NCBI GenBank assembly: GCA_029204225.1
Contig: CM055094.1
Span: 63,668,483 to 63,732,482, forward strand
From: Diphasiastrum complanatum
Lineage: Eukaryota; Streptophyta; Lycopodiopsida; Lycopodiales; Lycopodiaceae
DNA length: 64,000 nt
Reading direction: 5' to 3'
The position numbers and the translations under genes are program-made. Shown piece by piece: positions 46,560 through 59,111 of the stretch. Below the pieces are notes generated by a model. The model had not been told where the DNA came from. It searched no databases and saw nothing but the letters and a program-made list of their open reading frames with translations. The first letter of the stretch is position 1, and each line of letters begins with the position of its first letter.

Positions 46560-48003
46560 GAAGCACTCAGTTAGCACGATTCTGATCTTTGGAAAGAAGC
46601 TATGGATAAACAATATTCATCTCTTATCAAGAACCAGACAAGGACAATTGGTGAATTACTTGCTAGTGAAATGTAGTTGATTTTCAAATGGATATCCAAA
46701 ATCAAATACAAGACAAACGGAAGCATTGAGAGAAGAAAAGCTCAACTTGTTGCCAAAGAATTCTCTCATATACATTACATCGATTATACCAAGACTTTTA
46801 GTCCAATAGTTAAGCATTCTTCTATAAGAATTTTGCTATCATTTGCCGCTGCAATAGATTTGGAAATACATCAAATGGATGTACAGACAACATATCTTAA
46901 CGCATTTGTCAAAGAAGACATTTACATGGTCCAACCTGAAGGTTACAATATCGAAGGTCAACACAATCATGTGTGTAAGCTCCATAAAGCACTTTATGGC
47001 TTGAAGCAATCTGCTCGAGCATGGGTTCAAAGAATCAATACTTTTCATATTGATCACAGCTACACACCAAGCTCGTCAGGTTCCAATGTTTACTTCAAAA
47101 CAGTGCAGCAGTCTTTTATTATTATCACTTTGTATGTGGATGACACATTGATTTTCAACAACAATATCGATCTGATAAAAGAAGCTAAGACAATGCTATC
47201 TTTCGAATTCGACATGACCGATCTGGGCGAAGCTCATTTCTGCCTTGGTATTCAAATCCAAAGAGACAGAAATCAAAAGTTGATTTATATTACTCAACAG
47301 AGGTACATCTACAATATGTTAGTCAGATATATTCTAGTTAATTGCAAGTTAGCTTTCTCACCAATGGAACGAGGTCTCAAATTGTCGAAGGACCAGAGTC
47401 CTCAAACAATTCAAGAAAAGGAGCAGATGCATGAGTATCCTTATCATTCGATAATAGCATCTCTTATGCATGCCATGATCTGTACCAGACCAGACATAGT
47501 CTTTGCAGTAAGCTCCCTAACTTACTTCATGACCTACCCTGATATAACACATTGGAAAGCTCTTGTCAGAGTTCTGAGATAGCTTTAAGCTACTATGGAC
47601 TTTTGCATTTGTTATGGAGCAGTCGCACTCAATTTACTCAATGGTTACACAGATGCAAGTTTGGAAGGAGATGTAGATACTCGTAAATCCACTTCTGGAT
47701 TTACATTCTTCCTCAACAATGGTCCTATTTCATGGAACACTCACAAGCAATCATCGATACTCTATCTTCCACTGAATCAGAGTATATCCTAGCCTCTCAA
47801 GCTACAAAGGTAGCAATTTTGTTGAGGAACTTACTCTCATATATCGGTCTAAATCAATATGCTTCGACGATTTTATTTTGTGATAATCAAAGTGCCATTG
47901 CCTTATCGGCCAACCCTAGGTTTCATTACAAGAGTAAGCACATTGAAATCAAGTATCACTACGTCAGAAGCAAATTACTCGAAAAAGAGGTTAATTTGTA
48001 AGA
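46560..48003 (+). pseudogene. Copia-A copy 2: reverse transcriptase and RNase H
   Basis: Second copy of 702-2170. The same TAG lies at 46674-46676. The frame 46677-47582 is then open for 301 codons through AFVKEDIYMVQPEGY, YGLKQSARAW, YVDDTLIF near 47134, LGEAHFCLGIQIQRD and YHSIIASLMHAMI. A TAG ends it at 47580-47582. RNase H follows in two frames, 47595-47792 and 47732-48001 (FCDNQSAIALS, KSKHIEIKYHYV). It lacks the one-base deletion of copy 1, so copy 1 decayed further after the duplication. No gag, protease or integrase. Confidence 0.92.
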
Positions 48004-48121
48004 TTGTCAATGAATGCAAGATATGACAACAAATATTTTTAGCAAATCATTAAGCTTGGATGCACACAGAAATTTTTGTGCAGAACTAAGTTTGAAGGTC
48101 AAGGAATTCATGGATTCAGAC

Positions 48122-48583
48122 TGAGGGGGAGTCTTGGATTATTCTCTTACTAAACAACTAATTGATTTTTAATCTTCGTCCAACTGATTATCCAGATCTA
48201 CAGTTTTCTTCGTGTTTTCACATAGTCTGTAGAACTATTCGGAAATGGTTCATAGCTGGTTATTGTTGCTTCGGCCACAACGACATACTTCGGACACTTT
48301 GAAGACTTCGGACACTTCGTGTTTTTCGCATTTGTTGGGTGCCTAAAATATTAAGAGAATAGTTTTAGTAAAGCCTTTCGGATTTGTAGCATTTTTTGAG
48401 AAAAATGTGAACTATGAGATAAACAGTTCATTTGTACAGAGAGACCATTAACATTCTGCTTGGAATTAAAGCCACTGATTTGCATTAATTTATTAGTAAG
48501 TGAATTTCAGAGAAGTCCTAACTGGATGAATGCTAGCACATCACAGCCAGCTGGATAAAGCAATTGACAATCTAATTTCTTTT
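48122..48583 (+). repeat. Copia-A LTR fragment with polypurine tract, copy 2
   Basis: TGAGGGGGAG at 48122-48131, then the LTR-like repeat from TTGGATTATTC. It passes at about 48583 into the germin unit 4 upstream block with the same junction as unit 3. The TATA-containing part seen at 7433-7752 is missing. Confidence 0.7.
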
Positions 48584-51094
48584 TCTTATTGCGTTCAGTA
48601 TATGTCAGTATGTATTCCTCTTTGTAATACTTTGTAGCTGATAATTGTCTAATATTTCAATGCTTTATGTTTGACTACGTAATCACTTAGTTGCTAGCAA
48701 TTTCAAAGCTAGTTGCTAAAGGGTGAACGTGATTTCTATCACTACCTTTTTGTTCAATATTGATAGGCATAGTCATGCACAGGAAAAGAAGGTTCATTCC
48801 GCTGTGCTCGATGAAGTCATCTATTTACTTCGACTATTTTGAATTGCTTCCTATCATCTCATGACCGCCTTTCAACACTACACCTTCAACTATTCCACAC
48901 GCAGCAAAACATAATCATCAAAGTAATTAAGAACAATTAAAGCCAAAAGGTAAACAATCAATGTGCAAACAATCAGTACACAATTATAGCAGAAGCTCGA
49001 GTGAGGCATCATCGTCAAATTCACTCTCATATATTCACTTCACAGGTATCCACACCAAGAACAGGATCCGTGCATGCCAAGAACCAAAAACTTACATCTT
49101 TCATTCCCTATTTTATCACGTGTCCTATAGAGCAAGAACTAGACAAAACTACTTTCATGTTGTTCTGACAATTAAATAGATTCTGAAATTGAACCAACAT
49201 TTCACTAATAACAGATTTCACTACGTGATCCTTTTTTGGCTTGGTGGACCCATTGTTAGCATTGTGCAGCTGCTTATTTAAGAGCAGCATTCAGAGGTGG
49301 TGGATATTTCAAGCCGATGAATTAGTAAAGTTTGTTATTCACGAAGCCAATAAGCACCGCATAAAACTCCAAATCTAATCATCACATGAAAGTCCACATC
49401 AATTGGGAAAAACTTGTGTAAGAACATATAGAGTTATCCATATGATCTTCTGTTCACCAACCTCGACCTCCAAACTTAGATAGAATTTTGGGTTTTTAGA
49501 AAGACCCTAGCATAGCTTTGCTTCCTCGTCTCTTTATCATTTAAGTAGCATAGAATAGCTAGAGACTTTAGGCATAAAACAAGGCAAAAGCTCCCCTACA
49601 CCACCGTGCCTTTGGTAATGATAATACCCTACGAGATCACTTTCAAGATGATCATAATGATGCAAAAGGAGTCTTTAAGAAGTTTTGATAACATTGTAGC
49701 AACATCTTGCCTATATGACACATCTACGCAACCAAATCCGACATCAAAACAATGTTCCAAATCGATTAAAAGTGCCTCGAGTTTCTCAGTAACCCATCTC
49801 GTGATCATGTAGAACCATATGTTAGGATCGATTATGCCAATCCCAGTCTGAGAGTATCGATGAAGTTAACAATATGACGACACATATAGGCACAGGAGCC
49901 AAACTCCCAAAGTATGTTGAGATATAACAGTAGGGCTTGTCACAGATAGTAGATTGAATTTGTAGGATGGATTTAGGAGGGCCTCTCATGACCCCCTTCT
50001 AGAATCCCTCCGAATCTTACTAGCATCCCATAGAGGTTTGGATCCTATTAAGACTAGAGTGGTTTCTAGTTTAGGGTCTCCCAAGGTCCGGTTAGAGCCT
50101 ACTCAAGATTTAGATCAGCATCACTAGCATTTCTTTCCAGGTGAAGAAGCTGAGTAGTGAACTTGAGTAGCCATTCATCTCACTAGCATACATTACCTGA
50201 CATTTCTTTGTAGACCAAGAAATCTGAGAAGTCAATCAGTAGCAGTTATTCATCTTCTAGCGGTTGTACCTCTAAGAGCCTGAAAAATTCTCATTGACCC
50301 GAGAGTATGGGGTGACTATGACGGCCCTCGGGATTGGATGCGGCGTTACCCTAACCACTTGCGTAAGGGCGGTGTGGTCCCATCCCCTTGTCGGGGATCT
50401 TCCGACGGGACCAATCCCTCAACGAAAAATTCGCCCAACAATCACAGTTCCATGTTTTTGCAAAATATTGACATGCCAATTATGTGTAAGAAACAAAAAA
50501 TCCATTCTAAAAACTAGGTGAAGATTTAGAGGACGTTTGTTGAAATTAGAATTTTACTTGGTGCTTTTAAACTTTTGTAAATATTCTATAGACAAAAATT
50601 CAGCCTATTTTAGTCTTATACATTTGAGCATCATAAGTTTTTGGCTTTGCCACTTAGTCGTAGGTCTTTCAACTTGAACAAAACATCTTTTGAGCTCGAA
50701 TTTATCCTTGGTTGAGACTTCATCAAGTTTGATAACAATATAAAATCCTGTCATTGAAAGTCAAGTTTTAAAACCTTAGAAACTCTACCATCTCTGACTT
50801 CATCTCCAAAATACGACCGATAATTGATTTCAATTCTGTCACGCAACTACGTTGGAGGCATGCAGCAAAGGCGTAGGAAATTCCTCTCATCTATCTTCGA
50901 AGCTAGTTACTTGGGCGTTACGGGAGCGTCCATCTTCACCACTGTATTATATATCTGTTGCGCAGATCTCGATCTCACATAGGCATCGCTCAACCTCTCA
51001 GTTCAGCGACATACGCATCTGTCTTGTTGGAATAGTTTCAGTCCATCTTACGTCGTATAAGCTGAGATTTTCAACAAAGTTCATTTCAGACAAC
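48584..51094 (+). promoter_or_regulatory. Germin unit 4 upstream region
   Basis: Homologous to 7753-10258 and 34797-37362. It has a single 43-bp minisatellite unit (49316-49358), the hairpin (50376-50412, with one changed base inside), and TATATAT at 50948-50954. This block controls the second intact gene, if it is expressed. Confidence 0.6.
49316..49358 (+). repeat. 43-bp minisatellite unit, single copy
   Basis: One unit only, homologous to the three-copy array at 8415. Confidence 0.85.
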
Positions 51095-51778
51095 ATGGAG
51101 TCCTCTACTTTCTTCAACATTTTTGCAGGGCTGCTGGTATTCCCGGCCTTGCTTCTGTTACAATTCGCGCCTCTCAATGTCAATGCCGCCGATGCGGATC
51201 CTTTACAGGACTTTTGTGTTGCTGATCTTACCAAGGATCTATACCTGAGCGGCTACCCTTGCAAAACACCAGCCGCTGTCACAACAGATGATTTCGTTTT
51301 TGATGGCCTCACAGCTCCTGCCCAGACTAACAACAGTGTCGGAGCCAGCGCTATTCTTGCTGACGTGGATACGTTTGCGGGCTTAAACTCTCTTGGGTTA
51401 TCCTTTGCCAAGCTTGATTTTGCAAAGGGAGGAATTATCCAACCTCACACCCACCCCCGTGCATCCGAGATCATTTATGTTGTAAAAGGAGCTTTGTACG
51501 CTGGTTTTGTCACCGCTGACAACAAGCTATTTTCCAAGGTCATCAGCAAAGGTGAGGTCATGATTTTTCCAAGAGGACTCATTCACTTTCAGCTCAATGT
51601 AGGAGATGCACCCGCTCAAGCCGTGGTTGCTCTGAATAGCCAGAGCCCTGGTTTCCAAACCATTTCGAGTGCCTTGTTTGGCTCAAACATCAAGGATGAA
51701 GTGCTACAGAAATCATTTTTGATCTTGGATCAGAAGACAATAGACCGGCTAAAAGCAATTTTCTCGGGCTCCACATAA
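51095..51778 (+). CDS. Germin-like protein 3, intact
   Basis: Secreted cupin of the germin-like family, 227 residues, near-identical to the protein at 10259. I count six differences: Asn52Ser, Pro76Ala, Thr133Ala, Ala147Ser, Arg148Lys and Lys227Thr. The signal peptide (about 1-31), Cys41/Cys56, ligands His118, His120, Glu125 and His164, and the Asn79 glycosylation site are all kept. Thr133Ala lies just after box 1, so a mild functional change is possible but not shown. There is no intron. The start was chosen as for gene 1; the longer in-frame extension upstream to 50852 crosses the TATA box and has no family similarity. The copy looks functional and lies about 41 kb from gene 1. Confidence 0.95.
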   Translation: MESSTFFNIFAGLLVFPALLLLQFAPLNVNAADADPLQDFCVADLTKDLYLSGYPCKTPAAVTTDDFVFDGLTAPAQTNNSVGASAILADVDTFAGLNSLGLSFAKLDFAKGGIIQPHTHPRASEIIYVVKGALYAGFVTADNKLFSKVISKGEVMIFPRGLIHFQLNVGDAPAQAVVALNSQSPGFQTISSALFGSNIKDEVLQKSFLILDQKTIDRLKAIFSGST

Positions 51779-52190
51779 TTCCTTCACAGGACAGTTCATC
51801 AACTCAAGCCACTTGCAACGTAATTTGTCCTCTTAATGTTGAAGTATAGTAACTGTTTGAGTCTGATAGTCACTTGAATGCCGAAGTTTAGATTTACTAC
51901 CACAACAGTTTGCAGCGCTATCTCTTGCCTCTGACGGCAGACTACGCCAGCTTTTTCAAGAATGGAAGTCATCGCTTTGCCTTGACTGTGATGAATTTAC
52001 GAAAATAAACTGGAAATACACCAACTCTTCTAATTGAGAGATTATGATTATCATGCCTTCCATGCAGTAAGTAGTTGTTAGAGAATTAATCATCTTTGTA
52101 TCTCTAATAGTAACTCTAAAAACGTTGATTTCCTTGTGAGAGTTGATAAGCCACGGTTAATCGTTATAATCATTATGTAGTATGGAATGG
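51779..52190 (+). other. Germin unit 4 3' flank
   Basis: Conserved 3' flank as at 10943-11375, lacking about 40 bp that the other units have near 11270-11310. It joins inverted element X. Confidence 0.75.
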
Positions 52191-53428
52191 GTTGGGCATA
52201 TATGCCATTTTGTCCGTAAATATTTTCAAAATCTTTTAGGCGAGACCTGAAGGCTGAAAAATTTTAGAAAGTAAAACCAGGCATAATGGCCTATGCCGGC
52301 ACTTTCCATTGCGTAATGGATACTTTGAAACTTCCTACATGCTGATTATGAAGCATAATGAGCAGTTTGACTTTTTTTTAACCACTCTCAAGCCAGCACG
52401 TGGCAGCTTGACGCCTGACGCACAAGATGAAACATGCGCCAATTTTTTTCTGAAAAAACCAGATGCCTATTTTGCTTTTTAATTTGTTCAAAAACTGAGC
52501 AGAATAGACACAAACTATCCATTTCATTTTATGTAGTTAGAAGGATATTGACTCATTCCATTTTCAAGAAATGACTCAAACGAACACATGTTCATCTGAA
52601 CTGCTACTATGTCAATTAGGAAAACCTTTTTTCGTAATTAAATAATGTTATCAAGATAAATGAAAGGGTAGGGAAGGTCACCCTCCAAGGGCAATCCTCG
52701 CAGGAAGGGCGTTCACCTGAGGGGGAGGGAGGTCACCCTGCAAGGGCATTCTGCCCAAGGAGGTCCCTCGAGGGCGGTAGCCCAATGGCGGTCACCCTAC
52801 GGCATATGGCGGGAGGAGGGGTATCATCCTTCCTTGCCGTAATTTTTGTTTTCAATGTTGTTTTTGCCGTAATTTGTTATTACATGCAGCTTCTGGGCAA
52901 AAGGTGCATGTAAGAAAAGGTAAATTTTTTTATGTGCACCTTGTGGCATCAAAAAGGTGCATATTAAAAAAAATTTGTTGTAAACTTTTGACTCCCACAG
53001 ATTCTGTTGTGGTAGCCAACGACATTCTCTTCATTAAAAAGTGAAAACTAAGATTACGTTTAGAAAAACCTTGAATTCTTTCTATGGTTTTGCAATAAAA
53101 CAAGAACATTGTGGTATATCAATGGCATTGTCACAAATATTCTCAATAATAAATATGTGACTCTGTTACATTGGATCCTAGTAATTATCTATTTTCAAGT
53201 CCTAGTTGTCTTGGACCCATCAAAAAATGATTATTTTTCTTTTCTTACCTCAGGGATTGAGCTCTAATTCAAAATGTGTGCATGAGTAAAGATATGATAA
53301 CAATAAAAAAAAAAACATATAGAAAATGATTTTGTGAATTAAATAGACAATCTTTATTTGATTACGGTTGGCTAAGTGATGATGTTGGTGTGTCATGTAG
53401 CTTGAGAGCCTATCAATGCATGTAAAAT
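52191..53428 (-). repeat. Element X, inverted copy next to germin unit 4
   Basis: Very similar to 38542-39820, with a few small deletions, and starts at the same junction after the germin 3' flank. Beyond about 53428 the two copies have no common sequence. Confidence 0.75.
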
Positions 53429-54800
53429 CATGTCACAACTCTGCACGTGAGTTGTGAGGATGATTGTCATCGAATGAACGGCAACGACGAACGGATTCTC
53501 TCTTACTTTGCCAACTTCTTAGTAATGCTATCTTGCCACTTGAAGAGGAAGTGGTATCGATTTCAGAAGGTTCGGTGTTGTCAGGGCTCAAACAGTCAGC
53601 TGATCAATATATTTCCGCTTCTCATGGGATCACTCTCAGTGGGGTGGGTGGCTGCACACAATGGCTATGTTTTTTACTCAGCCAGTGAGTTCATCCCTCA
53701 TTTCGTCGTGGAGGTATGTCTTCATAGGTTGGCGGGTGCTATGCTCTCCTTGTCAGCGATTACACAGATTAGTTCCCCAGTGACAAGAAGCTACACTCCC
53801 AGGGCATCGTTGCTATGTCATTATTCCAAAACACAAGCATGAAAATGTATTTCTACTCAGCGGACTGGCAATGCCCGTTGGCCGCTCAGTTACTTCTATC
53901 ACTACTCTCTGATGATCGCGCCTTCCCACTAGTCCTTACAACAGATCGTGGTTGTTATTTTTTGACTCGATGAATGGCCACTCCAGAACGTATGCATATT
54001 GGCTTGCTCCTTCATTGTAGATTGGCGTCATCTTACAATCCGCTTACTGGCTGCGCTCCATCAACACACGTTTGACTTCCATGCTCAAGTATCAACAACA
54101 TAAACTGGTACTCATGCATCTGCTGGACTGCGGTCCATTTCATTCAAGGACACAATTCTGACTGATCTCTGACAAAGTGATCCAGGGAGACTCGAAAAAT
54201 GTCTCTTATCCTCAGCATGATCAGATGTATGCTGCCTAGTTGCGGGCCAAGGGAGTCTCTTTCTCACATGTGGCTATGAACTATCTGTAATGATATGCTT
54301 TGTCAGCGAGTGCTGCAAAACGTATGCACGTATACTCCTTGTCTATGGACTAGCGGCCTCATACTGGTTTTGAATTGGTTGTTGTCAAAACGTGTCTCAT
54401 CCTTGAGTTTCCAAAGGTCTCCCCTCACTATTTCTTCTCCCTTTTTGATGTGCGGGTCTCCTTCTAGCATGCTCTTCCTTGCTCTCTGATGGTCGTGATT
54501 GTGTTTCCTTCTGCCTGCGCTTTGATGACTGTGGGCACTACGTTCTTGGCTAGAGACACGAGATCAGGGATAAAGTTTGGCCAGCAAGCATGTTCTTCAT
54601 ACTTTTACATGTTGGATCCGTATCTTCTTTAGTGGACTATTAAGTTTGCTCATACTGCCACGATACTCAATAGCATTACACTTAACAGGCAAACTAACGT
54701 TTTGGATCATGATAGCAATATTCCTCAGTAGATTAACCAACAGTAACACAAATCTCTTCCAGCAACATTTTGAGTTGATAACTACACACATCTGACAACA
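53429..54800. other. Unassigned DNA with unrecognised ORFs
   Basis: The longest frame is 53447-53842 (+, 131 codons, ATG start), which I do not recognise; it has no clear signal peptide or repeated motif, and overlapping frames are nearly as open, so it may be chance. Base composition is less AT-rich than neighbouring DNA. It could be an old, decayed gene or element. Confidence 0.3.
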
Positions 54801-55640
54801 TACCCCTGTTAGCACTGCGACCTCACTTAGTCTATCTTTCTACACTTCTTTATTACACTTGACTGACCACAGTTGACTGACCAACAGTATAACGACTACA
54901 CTCTCACTCAGAACTTTCCTTCTTTAACTAACTTGAAACCACGGTTTAGCAACATGCCACATCAGACTCTATCTATACTCATCTAACTCACATGACTCAG
55001 AACTCTTCACTGCTCATTCTCTTGCTCATTCTCTTATCAAGTAGCATCACAATCTCGCCTCGGTAGGTTCTCTCACAACTAATCACAGATTGCATCAGCA
55101 GTCTGCCAAGATAATAACTCACACAACTCCTATTTCTTTCAGGCTCTCATAGCAGCATAACTCACTCTCTAACATCATACATCAATGCAAATTACTCACC
55201 AGTACCAACACAACAGCATAGCAGGATAGCAGAACATAGCAAAAGAGTAGCAAAACAACACAAGAGCAAAACTCTTCATTAGTGTATAGGTTTGTAGATT
55301 CTTCAGCACATGAGTATAACACAGCAGCATAACATAGCAGCACACCAAAACAAGAGCAACTACATTCTAAACTCTTCACTCACACACACTTTTACTCAAC
55401 TTTTTGTGATATTTAATAGATGGTGGTAGGAGTCCCCGTTCACTTAACCATTTTGTCATTCTTTACCCCTTTCTCTCTATTTCAACATGCGAACAATGCA
55501 ACTACACCCATCACATAGTAAACCCTTTGTCCATTATCCTTTTCCCTTGTACTTGCCCAAACACCTATGGACACTTGGTGTACATGCAGATATTACCAAA
55601 ATTTCCTTCATGATTACCAAAGTGACTTAGGCATGACGTA
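54801..55640. other. AC-rich low-complexity DNA
   Basis: Rich in ACTCA and CATAGCA words, with a loose repeat of acagcatagca at 55195-55370. No gene is seen. Confidence 0.4.
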
Positions 55641-56570
55641 GGCAGGCAGCCGGCCCCCCTTTTTACATTTGTCAATGGCATGATGTCTCTCCAAGATTTT
55701 TGTGAATAAAATTTACCCCCCGTTCCATTAACTTAGTGAGTTTTAGCCCAAACATTTTTTCAAATTACCCACTTGTGCAAAACTTTTTCTCTTTAAGTTG
55801 GTTGGCCATTTTGGCCTCTCCTGGTTTTTAATTCTGCCATTCTTATATGTCTTGGTGATTTTTTTCCTGTGATTGTGGTCTTGATGGCATAAATTGTTAT
55901 GTACCCATATTTTTAAAACCCATTGTGCCCATTCACTAATGTAGGCCATTTTGTCGATGTTTTTTAATCGGTAATTCAACTGACTCAATTTTGATTCTTC
56001 ATGTTCCAAGTGACAGACGTGATCAATCTTTGAAAGAAATCGACCATTCTTAAAAAACAAAGAAGTTTTTGCATTAGTAAAATGTTTTTGAATACATCAA
56101 AATTTTTGCTCGGCATTTCTGGCATTTTTACATTCGGCCCAACTTTAAGGCCGTAAAAGTTTTGACTACCCACATTTAGGCTGGCTGGGACCTATTTCTA
56201 CATCGACCGGCATTTTTCTTTTGTCTTACAAAAAATTAGTCTATGTCAACTATTTTTGACAGTTCTTAGGACCGTTTATAAAGATCTACCATCTATTAAT
56301 AATTAACGTGTCTAGCCACATTAAGGGTGGGCTAGAACTCCTTTTTGATCCACTTTTTGCATCAACTTTTGTAGAATTTGTAGTAGTTTGGATTTCGTCA
56401 AATACTCTTCAGCCACTTCCTGTTCAATATTAGTCCGATTTTTGCTGTCAAAAATTCGGCTAACAAGGGTTTTGCCAATATTTAACATTTCAATATCTTT
56501 CTGCACATTGCAATAAAATTTTCACCAAATTTCTTCTACTGTTGCACATTACAATTACCAAAGCACACTG
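55641..56570. other. Unassigned DNA, weak minus-strand frames
   Basis: Minus-strand frames at 55743-56060 (105 codons) and 56321-56506 (61 codons) are rich in Lys and Asn and do not resemble a family I know. They could be relics of one decayed minus-strand coding region. There is no supporting motif. Confidence 0.3.
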
Positions 56571-57565
56571 CACGTCGAAGAGCTGTTTAAAAGCTTCTTA
56601 TAGCAACAAAGTACTAGAGTGGTAGAAAGTACCAACAAGTAGAACCAAAGAACCAAAGCATCTTATAGTACCAAAGTACAAAAACATCTAATAGTACCAA
56701 ATCATCTTATAGTACAAAAGCACTAAACATGCAGAAAGTACAAGAACCTTAATTGGTAGTCTAGAGGATCAAAATTGTTACAGGATAGGTTCAAATAGTA
56801 CCAATCTTTGGTACTCTAAAGTTTCAGGAACACGTAAACATTATAGAAATAGTACAAACCTTGTAAAATTGGTAGTAACTAAAGCTTAGATTCCACCAAT
56901 TCGTAAACAACACTAAAATAGTACCAAAAAGACCACAAAGGATTGTATGCGAGCTGTGAACACAAATAAATATAAAGAAAAAAAGACCTGATTTTTGTAG
57001 TTTTATGCGTAAAATATGGTCACAAGAAGTCTAAATAGTACTTATTTGGTAGATTTTAAAATAAAACTAAGACACTTAGTATAAAAGACCTAATTTGGTA
57101 GTCAATAGAATTAGAATTGGTTCAAGATAAGTCACCTTGTAGTACGAATCTTTCACATTTAAGAGTTTTACCAATACAAAAATAGTACCAAAACCGTACA
57201 AAATTTGTAAAATTAGTATCTGACACTGGTGCAGCTCAACATAATGTTGGTTCACTCAAAACTTCTTAAAGATTTTTTTGCATAAAGTCATTGTTAACAT
57301 CTTCAAAGTGAACTTGAAGAGTATTCTCATTACCATTGATCTATATTCAAGAAGTCTTATCGTGTTACAGGTAGAAAGTACTTGCAGGTAGTACCAAAGC
57401 ATCATATATAGGTAGTACCAAAGTATCATACTCAAGTAGTACCAGGAAGGTAGAAAGTACCTATAGGTAGTACCAAAGAATCATATGCAGGTAGTACCAA
57501 AGTTTCATACACAAGTAGTACCAAGAAGGTAGAAAGTACTTGTAGGTAGTACTAAAGCATCATTA
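56571..57565 (+). repeat. AGTACCAAA-rich minisatellite region
   Basis: The word AGTACCAAA or close variants occurs well over ten times. The most regular part is 57371-57565, where a unit of about 80 bp starting GTAGAAAGTAC repeats 2.4 times. The stretch 56882-57003 recurs with changes at 61271-61385 on the other side of the LTR-gag array. Confidence 0.8.
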
Positions 57566-58328
57566 TGTAGGAAAAATAGTAATTATTCTTCCATAGAGAA
57601 CACGATTAAAGTTCAAATAAATCAAACTAATATCAGTATTTTCAATCGGGTCTGTATCTGATCTATGTACTAATAGAACAGTATTGCTTTGATTGAATTT
57701 GCATGTGAAAATAATATGCGGAAGTAAGAGAACTTAAGACAATTTTAGACAATAAGAAACTGTTGATCAAAAAATGAATTTTATAATTCTGAGTCTAAAT
57801 CAATATACATCTCTTGTTGTCTTATCTCACTGTTGTGTCTCTGATTGAATGAGATGGTTACAACAAGTAGTGCACATGTATTTATATTGCTACAAGATAG
57901 GTCTTATGGCCTTTTATTTACAGGTCTTTTGGCCTTTCAATTCTGTAACCATAGATCTAACCGTTTATGACGGTGATATTCAAATAGATGCTTCATTTCT
58001 AAGGTCAAATAATTTTTGTTCGCGACAGTCCATCTCTTCTTCTCATATTTGTGTTTCACGAATTGTTCTTGACAATTGTCTCTTCGTGACATTTTTGTGT
58101 TTCACGAATTGTTCGCGATAGGTGACAATTTTTGAGCTTGCAGTAGAATCCTGAACATTTCGCGAATTGTTCGTGAAAAATTTCGCGACATCTGAAGTTT
58201 GAACTAAGAAACAAGATTTTTCATTTCTAGAATCTTTTGAGTTCGCGTTTATTTTTTTCTCATCCTTTGTCAAGTAAATTGCATGCTTTGATAGTAGAAT
58301 CAAAATCTGTCTAATCATTTGTTCTACA
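57566..58328 (-). repeat. TR-GAG LTR a
   Basis: A 763-bp LTR with TGTAGAAC...CCTACA ends on the minus strand. By eye it differs from LTR b by only a few per cent. It has a TATAAATA box on the minus strand near 57873 and CGAATTGTTCG-type repeats in the part upstream of it. Confidence 0.9.
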
Positions 58329-58343
58329 GCTCCCTCTCAAAAT
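58329..58343 (-). other. TR-GAG unit 1 polypurine tract
   Basis: ATTTTGAGAGGGAGC on the minus strand directly before LTR a; the same sequence lies before LTR b at 59878-59892. Confidence 0.85.
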
Positions 58344-58460
58344 GGACAATTGGATTAAACCCAATCTTCTCCGCTTCTTCTCGAACAAAGCCTTTTGAAG
58401 TGTCATTGTCACATCTTTCGCAAATAAGGTTCGAGTTGTGTGGAATGACCTGGGTAGGGC

Positions 58461-58937
58461 TCAAAGAAAATAACTAAGCTGTTTTTCCTTAGAAATTGTA
58501 TTTTTTGCACTAGAATTTTGCAAGGAAATAAACAGATCTTTAATCTTTCGCATGAATGTGTTCAAGTCTTTGTCGTCCCACTGTAGGTAAGTTAATTGGT
58601 CTTCCAAGAATATGATCTGATTATGAAATGGAGTCTCATTCTTGGTTTGCAATTCTTCCCATAAATCCTTTGCATTTGAAATTGATGTAAGATCTGGCAT
58701 TATATTGTCATGCACTGAAGATGCAATACTTGCTATAGCTTTGTCATTTTTCAAACTCCATTCTTGAAGTTCTTTGCCAAGAGTAGCTATTGGCCTCTTC
58801 TCTATTAGTTCTATCCATTGCCATAGACTTTCGCCCTTCAATAAGAGTGAAGTCTTGAATTTTCAAATAAAGTAGTTTGAACCTTTTGGATCCAAGATCG
58901 TAGTGATCTTGGCTTGAATATTGATGACCGACGACAT
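58461..58937 (-). pseudogene. TR-GAG unit 1 gag, one stop
   Basis: A copia-type gag of about 158 codons. The ATG lies at 58937 (MSSVINIQAKITTILD, then NYFI). Codon 25 is TGA at 58863-58865, where the sister copy has TGG. It continues with LWQWIELIEKRP, SIASSVHDNIM, AKDLWEELQTKNE and LNTFMRKIKDLF to a TGA at 58461. These fit the N-terminal half of a UBN2-like copia gag. No zinc knuckle is found. In a non-autonomous element, gag would package the RNA into virus-like particles using pol from a helper. Confidence 0.85.
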
Positions 58938-59098
58938 CTTCTAATTCTGAATAACCTCCAAGATAACGGCTTCTTGATGGATGTATGAAGAATGCTGAGG
59001 GGTATGAAGATACCACTGTATCGACTTTGATTCATTCTGATATCACTGTATCAGCTTTGAACTTGTATATTCTGACATCATTGTATCTAATTTTGTAT

Positions 59099-59110
59099 GC
59101 TCTGATACCA
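59099..59110 (-). other. TR-GAG unit 1 primer-binding site
   Basis: TGGTATCAGAGC on the minus strand, one base inside LTR b, a perfect match to the initiator tRNA-Met type PBS. Confidence 0.92.
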
Positions 59111-59111
59111 A

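Noticed and set aside
55182-55379. Minus-strand Cys-rich peptide
   Set aside because: It is a translation of a loose acagcatagca repeat, not a conserved cysteine pattern.
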